Source: Vicia villosa (taxonomy: Eukaryota; Streptophyta; Magnoliopsida; Fabales; Fabaceae). Taken from it: a stretch of DNA of 64,000 nucleotides. Below the pieces are notes generated by a model that was not told where the DNA came from, did not search any database, and saw only the letters and a list, made by a program, of their open reading frames with translations. Numbering within the stretch: position 1 is the stretch's first letter; every line of letters begins with the position of its first letter. Made by a program: the position numbers and the translations under genes. Location of the stretch: NCBI RefSeq assembly GCF_029867415.1, contig NC_081183.1, forward strand, positions 39,080,655-39,144,654, given 5' to 3'. Shown here piece after piece: positions 56,421 to 64,000 of the stretch.

Positions 56421-57006
56421 ATACTGAACCGTACCCTAAATCCTCTTTCTATTGGATTTTTATTAATTGATTTAAATGACATTTAATATGATAATTAATC
56501 TGAATTAATGGGTGTAAATGCATTTTAACATATGGTTTAAATCTGTGTGATTGATAAGGTTGATGTAGATTAAACTGATTAATTAAAAATAATATAATAT
56601 ATTTTTCAATTTCAATTTTAATAAACATCAAACTGATTAATTGAAAATAATAGAATATATTTTTCAATTTCAATTTTAATCAACCTAGAGCAGCGCTTTT
56701 CTAGTAAGCGCTTTCTAATGGTACCCTAAGGCAGCGCTTTTCAAAAGCGCTTTTTAATGTTAACCTAAGGCAGTGCTTTTAAATTATTATTTTTTAATTT
56801 ATTCGACCTTACACAACGCTTTTTGAAAAGCGCTGTCTAATGTGATACTTGTAGTACCGCTTTCAAGAAGCGCTGTCTAAAGTTGACCTATACCAGCGCT
56901 TTTTCTATACAGTTTCCATGTTTTTTTTATTTAACTTATAACAGCGCTTTTGTATAAAAGCACTGTCTAAGGTGCGCTGTCTAAAAGTCTTGTTGGCATA
57001 GTGTAG

Positions 57007-57361
57007 GATGTTTGTTCTGAAAAAGGGTTTTCTGGAAAAGATGCGCAAAAATCGTGAAGAAGAGAGAAGGTTGAAGATGAAATTGCGTGAAAAGAAAGGT
57101 TTTAAGGTAATAATGGGCTTTTATAGAGTTAGCTTATGAAGAGTAGGTTATAAATGTCAGAAGCATTGGGTTACTTGCCAGCCGTTTTTAAAGACAGCTG
57201 TAAGTTTACTGTTGAAGTTTCCTCGGGAGTGGGAAGTTATGATGAGCTATAACTACACGCACATCTCGATGAGACGTTTTAAGAAAGAAAACCACGGTTG
57301 ATTGACAGTTATTACTGTAGAATCAAGAAGTAATCGAAATAGCCATTTATTGGGGGCAATT
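57007..57361 (-). promoter_or_regulatory. Displaced promoter and leader of the antisense PMD gene; Tat polypurine tract at the end
   Basis: Minus-strand TATAAAAG at 57118-57125 (CTCTATAAAAGCCC) with a pyrimidine-rich leader; removing the CACTA element and one TAG copy would put the PMD ATG about 125 bp downstream. On the plus strand the segment ends ATTGGGGGCAATT just before an LTR. Confidence 0.5.
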
Positions 57362-58040
57362 TGTTAGCTAAAGATTTCAATTAAGGGATTGTGATATCTT
57401 GAATTGTTGGATAATGATGAAGAAATATTTCTCATGGAGTTATTCAAGGATTTTCTCTTTAGAAGAGATTTTATTTGACTAAGAGTAATATTAGCAATGT
57501 GACAAGTATCCTTCGGCGTAGGCGCTAGTATAGTCGAAACGGCAGAGCGGGAAGATTTGAAATTCAAAATGAAGCGGTTTCCTCCAACAGATGCGTGGAG
57601 ACATCCGAAGGATAGTAAAACCTTCGAAACGTCGAACGTGGAAGACATCTATGTAATGACCGTTAGGGTCGAAGTAGTATAAATAGGAGTACTATTGTTT
57701 AGTTTGGCATGTTCGAATAAATATACAAAAATTCACAAAATACACTCAAAGTACTGACGCGAGAGAAAAGAGTCTTTGCCGAAACAATGTATGTGTGAAG
57801 AACATCATATTTTCATACTTTATGTTATTTGTTCAATGAAAAGTTATACTTAAAAGTTCTTTGTTTATACATTTACTTTATTTTCGCTTTAAAGTTATTT
57901 ACTCATTGCAATTTACATTAGCAAGTTGTATATTTTCGCAAACTATAGAGATTATTGAATATGAATCAAATCACTAAAACACTATTCGACAATATCCTAG
58001 GATCAATCTAGTCGATCCTGCGAGTAACCAGATTGTTTAA
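57362..58040 (+). repeat. Tat (Retand-like) 3' LTR, right end approximate
   Basis: Starts TGTTAGCTAAAGATTTCAA after a polypurine tract. Shares ordered blocks with the minus-strand LTR at 4488-5253 (CGTTAGGGTCGAAGTAGTAT, ATCCTAGGATCAATCTAG, TGCGAGTAACC). A TATA-like TATAAATA lies at about 57678. Confidence 0.6.
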
Positions 58041-58252
58041 ACACTTTGGAGGACTAGCAGTTGTTTGTCAGAATTCACTGGTAACCAGCTGGTAGGGCTT
58101 TAGGAAGCATGACTTGGGTTGGTTTTTTACCCTCTGTTGAGAATGTTGATGTACTTTTGGCCTCTTTGGCTCCTTGTTAATCTAATTGATGGTTGTTATA
58201 AAAAAAAGATTTAAGGACTGGTGTTGTAAGCCTGAGGTGTTGTAAGCCCAAC
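58041..58252 (+). other. Possible LINE 3' tail
   Basis: TTGATGTACTTTTGGCCTCTTTGGCTCCTTG, then a short AT-rich stretch and A8, resembles plant L1-type 3' ends. No coding sequence remains. Confidence 0.3.
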
Positions 58253-58935
58253 TGTTGAAAAAATTGGCAAGTGTATCGATCGAGTCGAAGTAATAATTCA
58301 ATGATCGTATCCACAAGGATTTCTATTTAACAAGGTGTATGTTTGTGAAAAATTAAAAGTAATCGGGGGTTTTCGAGTTTGAATGTTAAAAGTAAATAGA
58401 AAAGTTATCAAAATACGAAAGGCGATTAGGTTTCATCTTGAATTCCTTGTATGTCACTACGGATGTTAGCATTTGTTACACTTATGATGCTTAGTTCAAT
58501 TGCCACGACTGTCTAACGAAGCTAGTATAAATGATCTCTTGGTGTATACCTCAATATCCTAATCTATAATCCCTCGATGTTTTAGGTCATTTCAATAGTC
58601 AGAATAAGAGATGTTTGTTTGTTAAACCGTAAGACACAACCTAAAGATTTTCCATCTCTAGCTTAATCAATAGGTTGAACAGTTAATTTAGGTCCGGTTC
58701 ACAAAGTTATGGTTAGTAATCAATATGAATCTGAATCATTACATGGACATTTGTGAACACACATAAAACATTAAGAACAAAGATTAACCGAATAGAGAAT
58801 TCACTTTAACAAAAGAGTAATAGTACAAAGACCTAACATGTGGTATCCATAGATCCATAAAAGTACATCTAAACAAAGCCTAATATGAGAGATATAGCTA
58901 CTCATGGTTTTCTATTTCAATATTTTTTCTTTTTG
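58253..58935 (-). repeat. Athila-type LTR, minus strand
   Basis: Begins TGTTGAAAAAATTGGCAAGTG, includes TATCCACAAGGATTT and TAGCTACTCATGG (the complement of the ATGAGTAGCTA block of the other Athila LTRs). A minus-strand purine tract (GAGGTTGGGGGTC) marks the U3 end near 58935. Confidence 0.5.
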
Positions 58936-59905
58936 ACCCCCAACCTCAAACTTAAAGTTTGTTCACTTCCAACAGAAACCCCAAACTTATTCTTTTGCAA
59001 ATGATAAAGAAACTAAATTTTCTACATATCTCTAAAGAGAGGGTGGAAAAATTTAATCTTTTAAGTCAAATGGGTAATATAACAGGATATGTCACTGGAA
59101 GAAAAGGCTCAGGCTTAAAGAGGTTAGCAAATGATATAAACATTACATACGAGTTCGCTTAAAAAGGCTCGGAGTTACCACAAGTGGCCTCAATATGTAT
59201 TGATCAAACCAATAAATCAAATTCTAGAAGATAGCAATTATATGGATACTCAGAAGGAAAAAGTAAACAATGAAATTTTCAGACTCAAACCTTAGTTGTT
59301 GAGGTATTTGAAAATTTAGTATAAGTCAATTGGCTTCTCTTTTTCTTCATCACTCTCAATCCACAACTAGAACTTCCATGATAATTAACTTTTGTGTGGT
59401 GATTTATTTTCTTTTTGTTCATGTAGTCATTAGTAAAGTAGAAAATTAGTAATCTAAAAGAAACAACAATAGAAATTTCCAATTCTGGGGGAAGGTTGTG
59501 ATAGCAGTGACCAACTTTTCTTTTGTGAAAACAAAAAGACTCTAAACAAGCATTATCAAGGTAACTAAAAATTGTCTTACCCATAATAGAAAAATGGCCT
59601 TTAAATTCCAAAGTGCATGCTCAATTTTTAAGCTCCTTAAGGTACAAGGTATGGTGAATATGGCTGGATCTTTTAGCTTGGGTGGAAGTTTTCTATAGAT
59701 GATTTTACTGCATTCTTCTGTCAAAGCTATATTCTCATGAAACTTCGTTTTCTTTTTTCTTATGAGTAACGTACTCTTTCATGAAATTCGCATACTTTGG
59801 CACTTGCTCTCTATTCTTTATGATACAGAACACTGACTTAGAGCTAGGTAAACACCTCCATCAATTTCTTGAACATCCTATCATCCTCTTCCATCTTCTT
59901 CTTTT
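58936..59905 (-). pseudogene. Degenerate Athila gag/protease
   Basis: Minus-strand frames with stops: FKKLMEVF and REQVPKYANFMKEYVTHKKK near 59780-59890, then MTEECSKIIYRKLPPKLKDP at 59665-59724 and AIFTIPCTLRSLKIEHALWN (the normal active-site LCDLGAS is unrecognisable). No RT or integrase lies between it and the adjacent LTR, so pol is missing, as in the other Athila copy at 39106. Confidence 0.55.
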
Positions 59906-60498
59906 TTTATTGAATTTATAACAAAAATAAAAAACTATTAAATTAAATTTATTGACCGTTTCATAAAACTCTTCCTTTTATAAACATAATTTTTACAATA
60001 ATAAAAAAGAATATAATAAAAACTTGTAATTAATATTTGTACTAAAATTAAATTATGGCTAATATACAATATAATTTATGGTAACATTATTTTCCAAAGT
60101 ATTTTCAAAAATGCTTATAAGAGTATATAAGTAAACATTTATATTATTCATTACTTATTTGGACTATAAAATATATTATTACTATATATTGTTAAATATT
60201 TTAAAACAATCATATAGATAATATTATCACTATATCACGTTTTATAATGTGATTAGTTATATAATAAAAATATCATTTTTAATTATAATTATTATTAATA
60301 TTTTTCATTGCTAATTTAGTTATTATTCAAAATATTTATTCATTATTTAGCTCTATTTGATTTTTCACATTCCAAGAATATATTATAAGTTTTGTAATTG
60401 CATTAAGAGTAAAAAATTTACTAATGATTGTGTATCATTATTGCAGTTAAGATTTAAAATATGAAACTAACCTATTTAATCCGATTAGATTCTATTGA
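59906..60498. other. AT-rich sequence without recognised features
   Basis: About 590 bp of AT-rich DNA with no ORF or clear repeat family. Confidence 0.6.
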
Positions 60499-60507
60499 TT
60501 TAAAAAA

Positions 60508-60755
60508 GAGTCATGCTAACGAGTGTCCAATGGACATTGGTTAAGGATTCCAAATATAAAAAATATTCTTTAAATGAATCAATAATTTAAACTCCCAATA
60601 CATTGAATACAAGTATTTTCAAGAAAAACATATTTTTTATTTCTTAAAAAAGTTCATTATTTTAATTTTAATTATATTTAATATAAATATTTAAAAAACA
60701 AAATATACCATTTTAAATTCTTAACCATTGTCCCGGGGCACTAGTAGCATTGCCC
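60508..60755. mobile_element. 248-bp Mutator-type MITE
   Basis: Diverged inverted ends of about 40 bp (GAGTCATGCTAACGAGTG... and complement of GGGCAATGCTACTAGTG...; both then carry GGACAxTGGTTAAG). The 9-bp direct repeat TTTAAAAAA flanks it at 60499-60507 and 60756-60764. No ORF. Confidence 0.7.
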
Positions 60756-60764
60756 TTTAAAAAA

Positions 60765-61197
60765 AAACTATAACGATGTTTATAGTTTATTAATTAATTG
60801 TTATTATATGTTATTATTGCATTAGTATTAAAAAAATTATTAATAATTACATATTATTATTGCATGAGTTTTTCCTCTGTATTTCATGTCTTTTTTTTCT
60901 GTCTGAACCGTTTTCTTGCACTTGTGCTGAGTCCCTCTTTATATAGGCTGAGATTAGGGTTTTAGAGAGGAATTTGAAGAGGGTTTGAATAATATTTGTA
61001 CTCTGGTTCATGGCTTTTGTAATGCAAGTATTGTTTTGATCAATTTGATGAAAGGTTTGGACTCTTCTGGACTGCATTTGTGCAGGTTGGCAGCAGGTTT
61101 TTGGCAGCAGGTCATTGATGGATACAAATGAGAGAAAAAAGAGAGGAAACTTGGACCACCATCTTGTGTTTTTTCATTTTGACAAAAAGAAACTATC
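60765..61197. other. Intergenic sequence with no supported gene
   Basis: AT-rich on the left, then moderately mixed sequence (GAGGAATTTGAAGAGGGTTTG, TGGCAGCAGG); short frames only. It may be part of an old retroelement. Confidence 0.4.
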
Positions 61198-61295
<98 letters not shown>

Positions 61296-61353
61296 TATAA
61301 TAATAATAATTATTATTATTATTATTATTATAATAATAATAATAATAATAATC

Positions 61354-61389
<36 letters not shown>

Positions 61390-61391
61390 TA
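61198..61391. repeat. (AAT)n microsatellite with an inverted (ATT)n block
   Basis: About 194 bp of AAT triplets that switch to ATT near 61309-61331 and back, so the centre can form a hairpin. The long Asn/Tyr/Ile-only frames here are artefacts. Confidence 0.95.
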
Positions 61392-61530
61392 ATTGGGTGT
61401 TAATTTCTTCGTTTTTCTCGGCCTTTCTTCTTGTGTTCCGGTCTTGTGCCGCTCTTTTGTAAACAGGATTGAGAACCCTTAGTTCTCCTTTCAATATATT
61501 TCTTGTTTACTAAAAAAAAAAATAATAATA
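61392..61530 (+). other. Possible retroposon 3' end
   Basis: Mixed-composition sequence ending TTCAATATATTTCTTGTTTACT followed by an A-run and AATAATAAT, resembling a polyadenylated LINE or processed transcript tail. No coding remnant was identified. Confidence 0.3.
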
Positions 61531-61994
61531 TAATAATAATAATAGAAAATGTTAGTAAAAAATAGAAAAAAACAATTATTAATGAAAAAAATAAAATAAA
61601 ATCAATTGAAACAAAACTAATAAATAATCAAAAACTGAAAATTCAATTTCAAATCTAATTATTAATAAAAAATGCAAAATCCAATATAAAAATGAGGTTG
61701 ACATATTGTTTTCATATTTTTTATATGATAATATATGTACTAATAAACTTATTACTACTAATGCAACAATTAGCTAATTTATTGACAACTAAATGCAAAT
61801 TAAAAGAAAATAACAACTAAAAAAAAGCTAAATATGACTAAAAATGTCAACGTTGATGCAATTCTAGTTATTTTATCATGAAACAAAATTCAAATCCTAG
61901 TTAAAAATGCGATGATTGAACCATGAATGTACACGAAATACGAGCGTGACATGCCTCATAAATGAAACGGTAGGACAAAAATTGGGGTACGACA
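61531..61994 (-). repeat. Start of an Ogre/Tat-type LTR, minus strand
   Basis: Read on the minus strand from 61994: TGTCGTACCCCAATTTTTGTCC, close to the TGTCATACCCCAAAATTTG start at 49525. AT-rich body; the inner end is not resolved. Confidence 0.45.
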
Positions 61995-63218
61995 GTTGAT
62001 ATTGTACATGTTGCAGTTTTGGTTGAATAGTCTAAAGCGCCAATGCAACAATTGATGAAAATGGAAAAGGTTTGAAGATGAAATAATGAAGTACTGGAGT
62101 CCAACACGGCCTGTGTCTCTTGACACGGCCCGTGTCTCTTGACAAGGCCCGTGTCAGAAAGATGGAAACTTCCCATACAAGAACCAGAGAGCTGACACGG
62201 CCGACCGTGTTGCCAAGCACGGCTCGTGTCAACAGGTTTGAAGCAAATAGAAAAACACCAAAAAGGCCAACACAACCCGTGTCAGCAAGCGCGTCAGATT
62301 TTCTATCATAGGGTTTTTTCATTAAAACTTAATCTTGAGGGCACTTTAGACATTCTACTTGGCTGGAAATTATGCTGGAACTATTTAGGTTAGTTTTAGA
62401 GAATTATTTTGGGATCTTTTTGGCACACGGAGAATTATAGGATTGAAGATTGAAGCTTATGAAATTGGAGAAGAACAGGGAACTTTCATGAGCGGAAGCA
62501 ATTGAAGGTCAAAGGTCATCATCCATATTGTAATGTCTTTATTTGATCTTTTTGTAATTTCTTTGGATGATATGAGTAGCTAAACCCCCCAATGCTAGGG
62601 GGTGTCCCTAATTAACATTTGTGATCATTTTGAATTTCGAATTTCGATAATATATTTATCTTTCACATTCAATTTATTGGTATAAGGTTCTTAACGCTTT
62701 CCTCATCAGACTAACAGGATTGATATATGACTAACAATTAGGATGCACCTCCATTGTTAGGGTTTTTATACCATTAGACTATAGTAGATATCACATAAGA
62801 CTAGGGATAACCTATAGTAACCGGAACATTATTGATAATAATACTTGATTTCATCACTAATTTCGAAGGACTTTGGGATTAGAATTAAATGTTCAAAGGT
62901 TTGCCCACTAAGGACTTAAGAGCAAACACCCTTAAGAACCGGTAATTGATAAGTTGGATTTTGTTATGAAACAAGGGTTTAATTGTTTCATCTTAATGCA
63001 CACACCTACCCTAGCATGATACTCATATTTGGCCAAATACATATTTTACTTTAATTTGCAATTGAATTCATAATTTCCAAACCAAAAACCCCGAGGCTTT
63101 TTGTTTAATTGAATTAAAACATAACTCTATAGCATCACGCAGTCCTTGAGATTGATACTTTAGGATTTCCCATTATTACTACATTGGCAGATTAGTACAC
63201 TTGCAAATTTATCGATCA
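61995..63218 (+). repeat. Athila 5' LTR, left end approximate
   Basis: From about 62400 it matches the LTR at 41164-42527 closely (ATGAGTAGCTAAACCCCCCAATGC, GTCCTTGAGAT) and ends TATCGATCA before the PBS. The first ~400 bp are diverged but hold CACGG/CCGTG units (62104-62283). The exact left end is uncertain. Confidence 0.7.
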
Positions 63219-63224
63219 AATTTT

Positions 63225-63242
63225 TGGCGTCGTTGCCAGGGA
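63225..63242 (+). promoter_or_regulatory. Athila primer-binding site (tRNA-Asp type)
   Basis: TGGCGTCGTTGCCAGGGA, two mismatches from the usual Athila PBS complementary to tRNA-Asp as I remember it. Confidence 0.7.
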
Positions 63243-63354
63243 CTACCGAACCATAGAGTTTTTTATTCAATTGAAATTTTGTTGCTCTGCAACTAAAATT
63301 CTTTTTCTGTTATTTTTTTATTTTGATTATTCTTAATAATTGTCTAACCTTTGT

Positions 63355-64000
63355 ATGCGAGGTAAGGCCTCAGCTGATTTCCCTTTTGACACAGAGCCAA
63401 AAAGATCTTTGCATGCTAGGCTAAGGCAAGCTAAACAAGAAGAACAAGAAGCAGCAAAGTAAGAATTAGTAACACTAAATTGAGAAAAAAGGAAGAGGTT
63501 TTGGATCATTCAGAGCATTCCAATTCAGATACCGAGATAACTCATGAGACAATGGCAGCTGATCCACCACCAGTCGAGAGGCTTCTTGGTGATTATGATG
63601 GAAATAATGCACCGGTTGGTCGAATGACAATTGTGAACCAACCGGTGAATGCGGCATAATTTCAGCTGCATCCCATTACGATCAATCAACTTGAAAGGCG
63701 GTCTTTTTCTGGAAGGGTGAACGAAGATGCAAATAAACATCTTCAAAGGTTTCTGACTATGAGTACCACATTGAAGATAGACGGGCATACTGAGGAAACG
63801 AAGAGGGTACGTATGTTCCCTTTCACCCTAGCTGATGAGGCTGAAGAATGGTTCTATTCCCTACCTGAAGGGAGTATTACCACCTGGGAAGAGATGGAGA
63901 AAGGTTTCCTGAATGAATACTTTCCTACATTAGTGTCATTAAGAAAAAGATGACATTCTTAACTTCAAGAAGAAAGAGGGTGAGGCATTAGGGGAGGCTT
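63355..64000 (+). pseudogene. Athila gag, 5' part, broken and cut by the window edge
   Basis: An ATG at 63355 gives MRGKASADFPFDTEPKRSLH to a TAA at 63460. A second block starts at about 63553 (MAADPPPVERLLGDYDGNNA, then TIVNQPVNAA), TAA at 63657, then FQLHPITINQLERRSFSGRV, NEDANKHLQRFLTMSTTLKI and PEGSITTWEEMEKGFLNEYF, and a frameshift after LVSLRKR near 63950. These are the conserved N-terminal gag blocks of Athila, so the capsid gene is recognisable but has two stops and at least one shift. The rest of the element lies beyond the window. Confidence 0.8.

Larger units (their letters stand above)
53637..57003. mobile_element. Non-autonomous CACTA (En/Spm-type) element with captured gene exons
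   Basis: Termini are CACTACGCCAAACAAG on the left and the complement of CACTATGCCAACAAG on the right; a TAG target duplication flanks both sides (53634-53636 and 57004-57006). Subterminal regions (53660-53935 and 56690-56990) are packed with GCGCTTTT/AAAGCGCTG units in both orientations, as is usual for binding sites in this superfamily. No transposase is encoded, so it would need help from a relative. Inside are golgin-like exons on the minus strand. Confidence 0.9.

Noticed and set aside
53660..56990. CRISPR-like or operator arrays from GCGCTTTT repeats
   Set aside because: They are subterminal repeats of a CACTA transposon, variable in spacing and orientation.
61008..61494. Long frames of poly-Ile, poly-Asn or poly-Tyr on both strands
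   Set aside because: They are translations of the AAT/ATT microsatellite.

Overview
The window is repeat-dominated plant nuclear DNA, most likely from a large-genome legume of the pea/vetch tribe (Fabeae). The main evidence is Ogre-type Ty3/gypsy elements (long LTRs starting TGTTATACCCC, TGGCGACTCTG primer sites, an extra ORF before gag, a second RNase H in pol), with Athila, Tekay, Retand-like Tat and SIRE-like Ty1/copia pieces nested around them. I see no intact host gene, tRNA, rRNA or CRISPR array. A 100-N assembly gap lies at 35825-35924. The organism call is inference from repeat content.

Layout. 1-5253: minus-strand Tat (Retand-like) element with partial pol, a long gag-protease ORF, PBS and 5' LTR, inserted in a SIRE-like LTR remnant (5254-6606). 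6607-11846: 3' half of a minus-strand Tekay element (3' LTR plus protease-RT-RNaseH-integrase-chromodomain ORF), cut in its protease codons by an Ogre element. 11847-32511: plus-strand Ogre with 5' LTR, PBS, ORF1, gag-protease, putative intron, pol with one frameshift, structured 3' region, polypurine tract and shorter 3' LTR. 32512-32733: decayed receptor-kinase ectodomain fragment. 32734-35093: Mutator-like sequence with a broken plant mobile domain (PMD) gene. 35094-39077: minus-strand Ogre-type LTR containing the gap. 39078-42527: pol-less Athila derivative and its LTR. 42528-52338: degenerate non-autonomous Ogre relative with three tandem-repeat families before its 3' LTR. 52339-58040: Tat/Ogre LTR pieces around an antisense PMD pseudogene whose leader holds a 3.4-kb CACTA element carrying golgin exons. 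58041-61994: LINE-tail-like sequence, minus-strand Athila relics, a Mutator-type MITE and a long AAT microsatellite. 61995-64000: Athila 5' LTR, PBS and start of a broken gag.

The genes serve transposition: capsid, protease, reverse transcriptase, RNase H and integrase, plus lineage-specific extras. The most unusual signals are (1) three successive hairpins after the Ogre pol stop whose stems covary while a GAAA-tetraloop core is constant; (2) a 55-codon two-membrane-segment ORF inside the Ogre LTR with its own TATA box and good start context, kept open in two LTRs; (3) a CACTA element that captured spliced exons of a Golgi-matrix golgin; (4) a cassette of three adjacent hairpins in an Athila 3' region; (5) a shared 47/48-bp repeat in the 3' regions of two Ogre lineages.
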